Source: Diphasiastrum complanatum (lineage: Eukaryota > Streptophyta > Lycopodiopsida > Lycopodiales > Lycopodiaceae). Taken from it: a stretch of DNA of 64,000 nucleotides. The notes beneath the pieces were generated by a model. It was given only the letters and a program-made list of their open reading frames with translations. It ran no database searches and had not been told where the DNA came from. Of this stretch, positions 1 to 11,738 are shown piece by piece. The stretch covers positions 30,623,427-30,687,426 of the forward strand of contig CM055094.1 of the NCBI GenBank assembly GCA_029204225.1, given 5' to 3'. Position 1 is the first letter of the stretch, and every line of letters starts with the position of its first letter. Position numbers and translations under genes: made by a program.

Positions 1-1674
1 TTGCTCAATAGCTCTTTCAAAGAGCATCTGATGGAGTTGTTGCTGAAGGCCCGTTAAGGCGGTCCAACAATCCAGTGCTTGAGAATCTCAGCTGGCAGAA
101 GGCGGCAGAGTTACGATGGGTAGTGGAAGAGGCTGGCTGAAAATCCAAAGTCTTAACTTGATTTAACAATACTTCTATCCATTGATCCCTCATCTTATTC
201 CGATTGTTCATTTCATTAAGTGCTTGACTTAATTGTTGGCAAATCTATAAGTAGGTAGGCATAGGCACCATACCCTCAAAACTGACATTTATTACTAGTT
301 GATTTCATCTCAGCAAGGTCTTTCACTTCATTAAGCTAATTTCGTTCAATCAATAAATGATAGATTTAGAACAATTTTGAACTTTCATAGAGCATTCAAG
401 AAATTTATGAAACTAGGATTTTTTGAATTCCATTTGACATGGACCAAACTATGAAAATCGATTAAAAGCATCAATTATTTAGTTTTATAATTTCTACTCC
501 ATTCTGAACTTATTTTGAAACTTCTAGCATGCATCAAACTTGACATGCATCGATTTTTTTAAAAAATCAAATTTGTTTTTTGTAAATTGCCTAGTAACTA
601 GGAAATCAGCTTTTTGACTAGATTTCTAAAATTAGTATTCATGCATAGAATTACTTTGATCAACCTATCGTACCGTCTGCTTCATGCTGACCCAAATATC
701 AACTCCAAAAGTCGACTCGAACAATCGGCGGCTCATTGGTACCTTCATCATGACCGGACAAAATCAAATTTCGTTCGAAGGCGACCACCAACTGCATGTA
801 GTGCCTTAATCCTAATTGTAAAGTACAGATTAACTATTCTTTTAATTAGTTAGCCCTGTGCATATATTTAACAACTTATCAGTTGCTCGAAAGCTCCACA
901 GACATTGAATTAGCTCAATCATCTATCAAGTCAATCAATCGAGCATCTAGAGCTTTAGCAAGCAAAGGCATCATGATAGATGAGAATGTAGACCTCATCG
1001 AGGAGTATGGATTTTTTCATGAGTAAGATGTAGAGTAAGAGAATGTCAAGATAGTAACATTGTAACAATAATGTTTTCTAATGGCTTCCATATATGTGTT
1101 TTCTTTATGCGTAGTTAGTTGATAAGTGGAAAAATGTTAGGACTCAATCTTTAACAAGACTTTTTTGAGCGGCTTCTATATAGGTCATATTGTTTAGAGA
1201 ATTGATTCTTTTTTGGGATTGTTGAGCTGTGAAGTGAGTTGATAAATGTTAAGAGAATGTGCACTTAGACTTTTTTTTTACGCATTTTCCATGTACGTTT
1301 TTTTTTAATGAATAGTTGGGTTGTAAGTGAGAGAATGTTAGCATAAAATGATATTTTTTTGAAGATTTTTAAATAGATATTTATTTTGAGTTGTTTGATA
1401 GTGGAGTAAGGTGTAATTTTTCTACACAATAAATGTTAGCCAAATTTAAACTTTTTTGCATTGTATAAATTTTCAAACACAAGTTTGAAGTATGCATAAC
1501 TTTTATTATTTTTTGTAAAATAATATATAATGAGAACTTGATACGTAATTCGACGATTCTTGAGAGACTAATACCTGATAGATTGAGAACTACCCAGACA
1601 TATTTTGTAACATATTATGAAAAATTGATAAGCGTAATCTAATACGTTGAATCGGCAGGTATAAGAGATATGTG
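1..1674. other. AT-rich intergenic DNA, no gene seen
   Basis: This stretch is AT-rich and its only open frames are short (at most about 80 codons) with no family I recognise. The minus-strand frame at 17-211 has biased composition and no motif. I see no splice-consistent coding segments, tRNA or long repeat before the SINE that begins at 1689. Confidence 0.5.
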
Positions 1675-1896
1675 AGAACTGCCCAACAGTCAATCGCAAC
1701 GGGGTATGTGGGTAGAGTTGTTAACTATGGCCGGCCAGGTGTAGGCTCGATTCCTAACCACTGCAAAGTGATATCTTTGGGGCTTTCCCCTTCCTTGGCA
1801 TTGCCTAACTGGCACTGCTACGTTGTACATGTTGTATATAACCGACCACTAGTAGCTTAACACGTTGCCAAAAAAATAAAAAAGAACCGCCCAACA
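1675..1896 (+). mobile_element. tRNA-derived SINE with target-site duplications
   Basis: A body of about 194 bp (1689-1882) starts with a tRNA-like head. A box-A-like stretch GGGTAGAGTTGTT lies near 1711. About 30 bases on, GGCTCGATTCC is one base from the box B consensus GGTTCRANTCC. The body ends in an A-rich tail at 1869-1883. It is bracketed by a 14-bp direct repeat with one mismatch, AGAACTGCCCAACA at 1675-1688 and AGAACCGCCCAACA at 1883-1896, which is the signature of target-primed insertion. SINEs encode no protein, are transcribed by RNA polymerase III and move using LINE enzymes. The source tRNA cannot be named from what remains. Confidence 0.72.
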
Positions 1897-2039
1897 CTGG
1901 TTTACACGGACCAAAGTCTAGGGCAGGTTGGGGGTCTGGGCCTGCCTAGACCTTTGGGTCTTGCCCTCCCACTTTATCTGCCGTGTGGCGGTGCTTTTTG
2001 GTACTTAAAAGTTAAAAGCCACCAGCCACCCCCCACCCG

Positions 2040-2065
2040 CCCCCCCCCCCCCCCCCCCCCCCCCC
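2040..2065. repeat. Poly(C) tract, 26 nt
   Basis: An uninterrupted C run lies within a cytosine-rich stretch (CCACC, CCCACCC) just upstream of the gene leader. The opposite strand is an unbroken G run able to form a G-quadruplex. Length may be unreliable because homopolymers are error-prone in sequencing. Confidence 0.85.
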
Positions 2066-2570
2066 TTTGCTCTTTATGCTCCTAGAGTCTTTTTGCTTTT
2101 TCGTTCTGACAAGCTTTTTAGGGTTTCAAGCCGATGATTATACAGAAGGAAGATATGGAGGGAGGAGGGGATTGGCGATGGAGTTTGATGTGAAGCGATG
2201 ATTGCTGTGTTGAAGGATGCGCTTGGGATCGTGCCGGGAGCGATGGAGCAATGAATATATGCTAGGATGTGTGTTTGTGTGTATTGTATGCGTTCCAAGT
2301 CTAGTTTTTATTGAAAGGGTTTCAAGCAGCAACTAATGAATTTGCGTTTTCAGATGCTGCCATTGGTTGTGATAATGTGCAAGGGATTAGATGAATCTTC
2401 TATGAATGCCGGTAGGCATGGGGCAAGCCGAGTTGATGGGCGTGATAAAGTGAAGATCGTCATTTTTTGTTATCAGAGTAGGGTTTGGACAAAGCAGGAT
2501 TGGCTGTTTCAATTGCCGGCATAAATGTGGGTGCAAATGGATCAGCTGGATCTTGCATGGATTCCGACGA

Positions 2571-2710
2571 GCTCATATAAGGAGCAAGCTGAGTTGATGC
2601 AAATGCTAGATTGGAGTACTTCAGCTTTTTGTGTACGCACGCCATGAGGAGCAAGCCGAGTTGATGGAGATGCTTGAGTGGAGCTCCTTGGCTTTTTGGA
2701 CTCAGAATAG
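2571..2710 (+). repeat. Imperfect tandem duplication, 67-bp period, in the leader
   Basis: Two diverged copies share GGAGCAAGCTGAGTTGATG / GGAGCAAGCCGAGTTGATG (2581 and 2648), then a TGGAG...CAGCTTTTTG / TGGAG...TGGCTTTTTG block. The offset is 67 bases, so the copies lie in different frames. A third shorter echo (GCAAGCCGAGTTGATGG) occurs near 2422. Confidence 0.7.
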
Positions 2711-2749
2711 GGTTTGAGCGAAGGAGGCTTTAAGAGAGACTTTTGTATA

Positions 2750-5700
2750 ATGTCAATGCTGGTGGGGGTAAGGGGACAAAACCGAGAGAGTGAGGTGGTG
2801 ATTCGTGAGGGGATAGTCCAGCAGCCGGGATCCTTTTACAACGGGAATCCATCTTCTTGCATTTGGGGCAATCCCCCCGTGTCTCCGTTATGGCAGGACA
2901 GAAGTGGCGTCTCTGGAGCCTCTGGGGCAGTTGCACAGCAGGAAGAGGCGAGTGAGAGTCGGTCTTGTGCAAGGCATCATGAAGGTGAGACCGCTTATTC
3001 TCAATCTGCCGCCACTTTCTCCCCCTTTGCTTTTGGATTCCCCCCTCAGCATCATTCCATCAGGTCGGTGGCCTCTTCATCTTCGACTAATACCCCTTCC
3101 TCTCTAAACCCCTCACCTCTGATATCATCCAGGCCAAGAGACCTGTTTAATCCAAGGCCACGATCTGAAGCAGGGAACGATTGTGGAGTGCTTCTTGCAT
3201 CACGACCATCATCTGGAAATAAGCCTACCATGTTCAGAAACCCTAATGAGGTCCATTCAAAGAATAATGATTCAAAGTCTAGTATTTTGATCAATGATAC
3301 ATTAGATGAGAGCTCAACTAGGCCGTTGGATCCTAGCCAATCTTCTGGAGCAGGATCAGAAGCTCTAGTGGGTCTGGGAAAACATGGGGAGCATGTGCGA
3401 GGAGATAAGTGTAGTCCTACAAACAGCTCAGGGAGCAGATATCGGTCAACATCTTCAGTCCTGCCACAGGATTCTGCTTCTTCTTCATCGTCGTTTCATT
3501 CTGCTAGTATTTCTTTCTCAACAGTTCTTCAACAGAATTTGGCTTTTGACCGAGAAAGTAAAGCTTTTGAGGAAGATAGCTTTGAGCCTTCAAAGAAAAC
3601 GCAGCAGGATAATACTGGACTCTTTGTGTTCGGATCGAGTAAAGATACGGACACTGATAAACCACCAGCCTCATCATTTGTTGGACTGACTACTCGTCAG
3701 CGTGCTGGAAAGCATAGAAGGAGCTTTTATGTTGGCAAAGGCAAGGGTCTTCTTGCAGGAAGCATTTTTGGATCTGTGGGCTCGGGAGCAGGATCATCTT
3801 CTTTAGCGCCTATTCCTGATTCTGGTGGTAAGATCGAAAACCCTAATAATGTAGTCAGAAGTGACTACCCTTTCTCTTCTTCCTTTGTTAGTCCGCAGTC
3901 CACTTTGTTTTCTCAGAGTAATTCGCAAGCAGAAATGGCCAGTGACAGCACATCTGCAGCACCGGTACAATTGGGTTCCTCTTCTGTGGACGAAACCAGT
4001 CATTCCAATGTTCCCACTGCGCTTCATAAGAGCTTTGAGATTCTCAAAGACAGGCAAGATCCTGCTGGTGTCTTTACCTCTACAACAAAATATCCTCAAC
4101 AGTCTGAAACCTTCAAAATCTCTAATGAGAATGGTAAAGTGGCTGGTAACTGGAAATCTGTGCACCATTTAAGCAGTGCTAATAATTTCAAAGTTAGACA
4201 TAAAGTATATCAACCTGGAATCCGAACACAGTTCCAACATGAACTTAATCGCATCAAACTCTCGAGCGTTGCTATATCGGACTCTTCACTATCCTTTGAG
4301 GGCCAGCATTATTTCAGTGAAAGTACAAAGCTCGGTCCCAAAAGTACACCTAATGGGCTGAGTCCAGTTTCTGGAAGCAGGATTCCATTCAGTCCTGACC
4401 AGCATGTTGCCGAAGCAAATAAAAAGAGTTCAATGTCCTCTTCACATTTTTTTGCTAAAGATTGGGAAAGCCATGAAGGCAATGCTCGGCTCTGGCCATT
4501 TTCCTCTTTTTCCAAGAATTCTGCACTAGGTCCAGATGATAATTGTGAGCTTAAACCAGCTGACCTTGGATTCGGAAAGGGACAATCCCAATCTTCAGTC
4601 TCCAGATCACAGGAGCCATTTGTGTTTAAAGCTAGTAAAACAAAACCTAGTTTGGGTTTTGGTAATCCAGACGTCTTAGTTTCAAGCGATTTCAATGTGG
4701 CAAAGAGTGCGTCTGTCTCTAATGTTTCATACACTGGAAGTAGTTGCGGTCCTACTGTTGGTGAAAGTGCTTCAGATCAGAATCATTCACTGAAACAAAA
4801 CAGTGCAGATGGTTATGTACAGGGCTCCAAGATTCAGTCTGCCAGATTATCTTTTTCTGTCCATGCTGGTGAAGCAGCCTTCACTGGCCCATTGCAAGAC
4901 ACTCCGCACTTTGTATTTTCAGTTGGGTCTGGCCGTTTGAACTCGTCAAATCATTCTGGCAGTGCTAGACCCTGTTCAGACAGTAAAAGCAATGCAAGAC
5001 ATCGAAGAACAAGCATTTCTTCAGGTGGTTTATTTTCTTCTGATATTTCACCTGTACCAGCAGAAGCATTAAAAACTGAAGATCATTGCCCTCAAAAACC
5101 TGGATTTGCTAATAGCGAAAATTCACAAAGCTTTTCCAGTTCTGAATCTCGAGTTCTATTCCAATCTGTTGGCATTGCAAACAACAATATAACAATAGAA
5201 ACTGAAAATCATCGCATTCGCTTTCCTTCAACTTCAGACCATTCATTTGTTTTTCAGTCAACTGATAAGGCAAAGGAGGATCACAAAGTTTTGAGAAACA
5301 AAGATAACGTGTTGCGGCCACCAAATTTTCATGTCAGACATGTCAGGCATTTGCTTGCCAAGAGGAAAAAACGGATGACTAATGCAATTGGAACAAATAT
5401 GACGAAGCTCAAAAGCTCAGATGAAGGATCACCTATGGATTGCTCACCCAGTATGGAGACTGAATGTTCAAGTTCACGTCTTGAAAATTCTTCAATTATA
5501 GGAGCTTCCTTCAAGTCTACTCCTTCGTGGGATGTTCCATATGAGGCAGTTTACAGTGAGGAGGAAGAGGAAGAGGAAGAGGATCAAGAGGAAGTATTTA
5601 AAACATATGTTGGACGTGGTCTCCAGGAAGATGACGAAGTTGAAGAGCTCAGGGAAGCAGCAGCGGATCTTACTCTAGGGAACGAACCAGAATCAGGTTG

Positions 5701-8700
5701 TGCTGCTAATGCGACTGATGTAAAGCAATCATTGTGGGGATTTCATGATTATAGTTCAAGTACATCTACCAAACCTTCTGATCAAAGTTTTACATTTACA
5801 AAATCTGTCACAGAAGGCAATTCTGGACATGGTGGTGGTATTGCTGACCATCCCACCAAGCCTGTTGCAAATATGACAGAAAATCCATTTACCTTTTCTG
5901 CCACTTCTACACAAGGTCCGCCGGTCCCAGTTCGGCGAAGCCATTCTCGAAGAATTCGGCAGACAAAAATGCCCCATAATGTCCACCTTGTAAACCCTAA
6001 ATCCAGGCTGGATTCATCATCAGATGCAAGCAAATTTGAGTCTGTAAAAAATGTGAGGCTAGGTGATGCCGGTGCAGCAGCAGCAATGGCAAACCTTTCT
6101 CTGCAGGAGCCCAAAAAGGACTTTAGTCATGAAAGCATCACAGCTACCTTCAAAAGTGAATGGGATGAACTTGAATCTCAAGTGAGTGAAAATAGTCAGA
6201 GTTCATCAAGTTTGCAGAGAAACAAGTCCACTCCAGTGGCTGCAAGTTCTACTGTTAGCTCATTTGTCCCTGATTTCAGAGCTGATGGGATAGGGCCCCT
6301 TACTTATCAAACTGCAATTGGCTCTGCAGCGGAGCATGTTTGTGAGAAATGGCGTATCAGGTGAGGATTCTCTTTTACGATCTTTTTGGTTTTCTTGTTT
6401 ATTAGTTCTTAATTTTGATGTGTTATTTGAAAAATATAGATTACTGTACTCAAATGGCAACAATATGTCATATACATGTTGTACCATATATTATGCAAAT
6501 TCTAAGTTTCTTTTGTTTCAAAGCAGGGGAAATGAGGCTTATGCCAATGGAGACTTTCCCAAAGCAGAAGAATATTACTCTCGTGGTGCTAGCAGTGTCT
6601 CTCCCAACGAGACATCACAAAGATGTATCAAGGCATCAATGCTGTGCTATAGCAACAGGGCAGCGACCAGAATGGCAGTAGGCAGGATGCGGGAGGCCTT
6701 GGCAGATTGTTTACGAGCTATGACTGTAGATCCTAATTTTCTGAGAGTTCAATTGAGAGCTGCCAGGTTCAGAACTTTTTGAAATAAGTAGACTTCATGC
6801 CTTCTGTTGCCTGTTTGATGAAATTCAAACCTTTCACTTCTAGTTTTAGCCAGCATGTTGCTATTTGAGTCATACAAATGTGTCTGTTTCTTACGATCAG
6901 ATTACATTTTTTTGCAGTTGCCATCTTGCTTTAGGAGAGACAGAGGCTGCGATATCTTTGTTCAAAGAGTGCTTAAAGCATTCTAAAGAAGATCGTCCTA
7001 CAGACGGGAAGGTTAGGATAGAGGCTTCAGACGGTTTAAGAAAAGCGCAGGCAAGTAACAAAATCTGTTTCATCATGGTACATAAATCTTAGCATTACTA
7101 TCCACATAATGTTCAAGCATGTTAATAAAAGAGACTAATTTGTAGTGAGATCTTCCTCAACATGAGGACCATATGTATAGCTGCTTTGCAAAGGCCTAAT
7201 TGTACTAATGAAGGCAATGACCGTTTGGAAGAAACATGTCCTGTCAGAAAAGTGTATGACTTGTTGAGAGGGACATGTTTGTTGTTTCCTTAACCCTTCA
7301 GAAGGGGCATGTCAACTTGGCCCAAGTGTATGACCTTTGAGCTTAACATTATAACTAATGTAGTCAACAACACTATTATCAGAACTGTTTAGGTCTTTAA
7401 CGTGATCTAACATTCTGATTCCCTAAAACCTTAAAACATGTTATTTTTTCCAGAAGGCCCTGCATGATGAAGTTGATGCTCTAAAAATTTATGGGTGGAC
7501 TTTGTAACTCCATCACGTACCTTTTTTGGAAACTATTTCAATTGTATATTGCACTGAAGGTTGATAATATGAAAATGAGACAACTAGTGAAGTTTTTTGA
7601 CTTTGGCACTTATTTCAAAGAGGAATTATGTGGACTGAACATTGGTATTTGTTGAAATGAGACCAATGATGAATTCTAACATCCCCACCATGTTCTATGT
7701 TAAAGGAGAAACTTTTTATAATGTCTCATGCAAAGTTTTCATGGAACATTGGTCTAAACTTGATCATCTCAAAGCATAATATATCTATCTGTTCATAATA
7801 GTGAAAACATCTCATTAAAGTTTACTGTTTACAAATAATAAAGAAGCATGAAGTTTTAAAGTCCATAGATGCACCGAATCGCGATTCGCTGGGTCCGCGA
7901 TTCGCGAATCGCGATTCTGAACCCAGAATCGCAATTTTTTTTTTTTCTTTTTTGGAAAAATAGCTTATGGCTTAATTTGTTTAGGGGATCAATGGTCAAA
8001 CCAGCGTTTTGTCTCTCAGAAGTGCAATAGATGAGGCAAAAACAGATCTTATTTTCAGTAGCTATCCGGTTGTCATTTGCTCTGGTTTTCAGTAAATGTT
8101 AATCCTACAGTTTGGGCTATCAACTGTATGGATGATGATCACTTTTGCAATCGTTTCACTGGAGATGTGAGTGCAATGTGCATACAGTTGGGGGCATAAA
8201 TATTGGGCCCTTCTCGGCGCGCATTTGGACCCGATTTTTATCTTGGGGGGGGGGGGGGGGGCGGTAGCATTTTTATCTATAGTATCTATGTAGCACGAAG
8301 CTTTAGGGGGTTTGGGGGGCGGTGGCCCCCCGAGGAACAGGGGGTCTGGGGGGTGGTACCCCCCCGGTGGGGGGTTTGGGGGGCAACGCCCCCCAACGGT
8401 GGGGTCTAGGGGCTGTCGGTAGACCCCGGCCCCGACGGTAAGGCCTCTTCATGATTTGGCCTTTTAACTCCCTGAGTGAAAACACACTTTTTGGTGTTTC
8501 GCACCCAAAACAGTCAGCAAACTACACAGTTATAATGCTCTCAATTAGAGCTTTTATCTGATACCCATATTGCTTAAAAAAATTTCAAAAAAAAAAAACG
8601 ATTCTGCGCTATTTGGGAAAATCCTGAAAGGCGTTTCTGAATCGTGGTGCATCTATGCTTTAAACCTCTTGCAACTCAAGCATTGTTTTTCGTGACTTTC

Positions 8701-11508
8701 AGGCCATGTTGTGTATGATGCTATTGAAAGTATATAAAGAGCCACTTTATGAGCCTTAGAATACGTTAAGTTTTGAGATTCGGACAATACATTTCAACAT
8801 TTGGCCAACTCTAGGCCGCTTTTTCCATTAAGAATGTTTCTTGTCAAGCTTTAGTAACATGTAACCCTAAGGCCTATATTACAAATTTCAACATGTCAAC
8901 ATGATTAGAAGTGATTGTCGGGCACTTAGTTTTCTAGGAACATTTAAGAATGTCGCAGCATTTGGTCCATGCTATGCATAAGGAAGTTGACGGTCTAAGA
9001 TTATGTGGGTGAACTCCATAGCGTTGAAGATTGCACATCTCCTTTGTCATGTCAGGTGATAGAACGTACCTTAGATTCAAAGAGATTGGAACAAATATTA
9101 GACAATTCAAATCTTAAATCAATTTTTTAACTTAACATAAGGTTGGAGGTCACACATTTTATGTGCATGCAATTATGTTGCATAACTTTAATTCTATTAG
9201 GCATGTTCATGAGTAAATCCATTAGCATAGTACATGATTTTGAGTTGTAATGAGATATTAGTTGAATTATTCTTAATCGCTTTGTTACATAAAATTCCTT
9301 TTCTAACTTCCTTCCTCCTTGCCATGTACTAGGTCATGCACTTACACGCAGAAATCTCCCTCATGTAGTAACAAACTTTCCTATTTCTGGATAAATCTTG
9401 ATTTGTTGAGGGTGGTAAAGTAACAGTTGCACTTGACTTCTTTTTACCTCTTTTTTGTAATATCCGGTTGGAGTTGATTCAATCCTTTTTTTGAGTCACT
9501 AACTTTCAAGTTCCTTTCAAACTTTTTAGGAAGACATAGGTGCCTAATCCCAAGTGGCTGTTGGAGACTATGAATAGATTAATTCATGTCGTTCAACAAC
9601 ATCTACTTGGAGACTTGATAGTTCTTTGTAACTATAGGATTCTATTTTGTCACCCTTTAAGTTGAAAGACTCTGTCCTTTCTGATTGAGGCCTACTTTTG
9701 GAATTGGTGCAGCAATTAGAGGAGTATATGGAACGTGTTTTAAGGCTTGTAGAAACTCACAGCCTAACAGATGCTTCCACTGCTTTGCGGTTAGTGAATG
9801 AGGCTCTGTCCAGCAGTCCGCATTCAGAGAAGCTCTTTGAATTAAAAGCTCGTGCCCTTCTTCTTGTAAGTTTTTTGCTCAGGATTTTCTCTCAATCGAT
9901 GTATGTTTGTCAATGATTTACAAGTTCCAAGCGTTAAAATTTTGAAATAGGCTTACTGGTCTTCAATCTTCTTGTTTACAAGAAAATATTGTAGACCGTA
10001 ATTTTCACTAGGAATACATCTCTGTCTTTCTTTGCTGAAGTTGTATTCATGGCTGTTCTTTTGGCTTCACATTGTAACTGTGTTGAAAAACTAGACATAG
10101 TCATTCTTGTTTGCTGGACCATGTAATGGTATGGGTAACTTTTGAAGTTTTGATCTTGTTACTTCTCTTCTCTTATAATGATGCATTTGCAGCTTAGAAG
10201 GTACCATGAGGCAGTGCAGTTGTGCGAGCAAACACTCCCTTCTGCTGAGAGGAATCGTCCTACAGTTGGCTGCGAGAGCCAAATGCAAGGCAGCAGTAGT
10301 GAAGGAGGTAGCAGTGTGGGACTTTGCCATCCTGTTAAAATTTGGCGCCAGCAAGTTACTGCAAAGGCTCTTTTCCATTTAGGTAGATTGGAGGACTCTC
10401 TTGAAGCATTACCGCGAGTTGAGGAAGATGCTTTCAATACTGTATCTGATAGGCAAGTTTCTTTTCTTCCATACACACTGTTATCCGCATTGTACTTCAG
10501 CAAAATGCAAAATCCTTTGTGCTTCCTGATGAGGTTTTGATGAATAATATTGATTGAAGCAATAAATATACTCGAGATGTTTGCAAATGATGTGCACAGC
10601 AACAAACTGGATGAAGCGTTTTTGATTTATCACAAATTTGAGGAACTTTTTGTCATTTCTATACAACAGTAATTTGTCATCTTGACTCTTGGAAATTGTT
10701 TGAGCTTTGAGTCAACTGTGGTTATGATCAAAATTCTTCTGCATTTATATTGAAGTAGTTTGCCTTTATCAAAATTCTAGTAGCTTGCCTTTATTTGTTA
10801 AGCGACTTGACATATTGCTGTGAAAAGTTGATGGACCTTTTCCCGTTGACTTAATGACAACATGTGTTGGTACATGATGGATGATATCATTGGATACTTA
10901 TTTGCAAGCGAGTTTATTTATCTGACCTATTTTTGATGATGCCAGTAAGGTTGTCAACATCTAGTCAGAATTGGTGTTTTTATTGTTGTAAACTTTGTGG
11001 TTACACTCTATTTTTAGAAGTTGTGTGTGATTTATTATCCTACCATGTCTAGTACAATATATGCAAATGCATTTGGATAACAAATTCTGGGAGCAATTGA
11101 GCTGTTTGTCTTGTAGGTGAATTGATAGTTTTAGTTTAATTTGAACTTGTCTTCCTACTAATGTCTACTCTTCAATTCTTTCGAAAAACAAGTGTATGTT
11201 GTCTTTCAGCTTATTTCCTAGATATGACAACATGAAACATGATTTGTTGCTCTTAAACATCATCTCTTTGAAGCACAACATTTGGACAAAATCTTTATTA
11301 TGGACTTTAGCATTTGCAGATGGAGTCTTGGAGCAGGTTATGGAAGAGTGTCAATTTCACGTTTTGCATCACTCATATCAGATCTTCTACGACACAAGGT
11401 AAATGCCTTGCCGTTTTTGCAAAGCTAAGTTGCCTTCGAGGAGTGTTTTGGACCTGAAGAGCTCCTAAACAACAATTGGGGCCCCAAAGTAGGCCGTGTC
11501 CCATTCTT

Positions 11509-11587
<79 letters not shown>

Positions 11588-11672
11588 TTTATTAATGTTC
11601 TTTGAGATACCATAAGGTACATAGGACTAAGAAAAGGTACATGTCAACTGTGAAAACATCGGAGCTTAAACC

Positions 11673-11738
<66 letters not shown>

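Larger units (their letters stand above)
1897..2749 (+). promoter_or_regulatory. Presumed promoter and 5' leader of the TPR-DnaJ gene
   Basis: The 850 bases before the first in-frame ATG hold a C26 run at 2040-2065. After it comes a pyrimidine-rich stretch and then leader-like sequence with AGGGTTTCAAGC at about 2117 and again near 2315. An acceptor-like TTTTCAG near 2352 suggests that a 5'-UTR intron is possible, but no unique donor can be chosen. No clear TATA box precedes the C tract; the nearest AT-rich candidate is TACTTAAAAG near 2011. Transcript ends would be needed to fix the start site. Confidence 0.4.

Noticed and set aside
17-211. Minus-strand 64-codon frame at the left edge
   Set aside because: No motif, no start or splice context. 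It could be retroelement gag debris but nothing supports that.
10453-10460. GT donor four bases after the GC donor of intron 5
   Set aside because: Using it shifts exon 6 out of the frame that connects to the TPR sequence of exon 7. The GC cut restores it.
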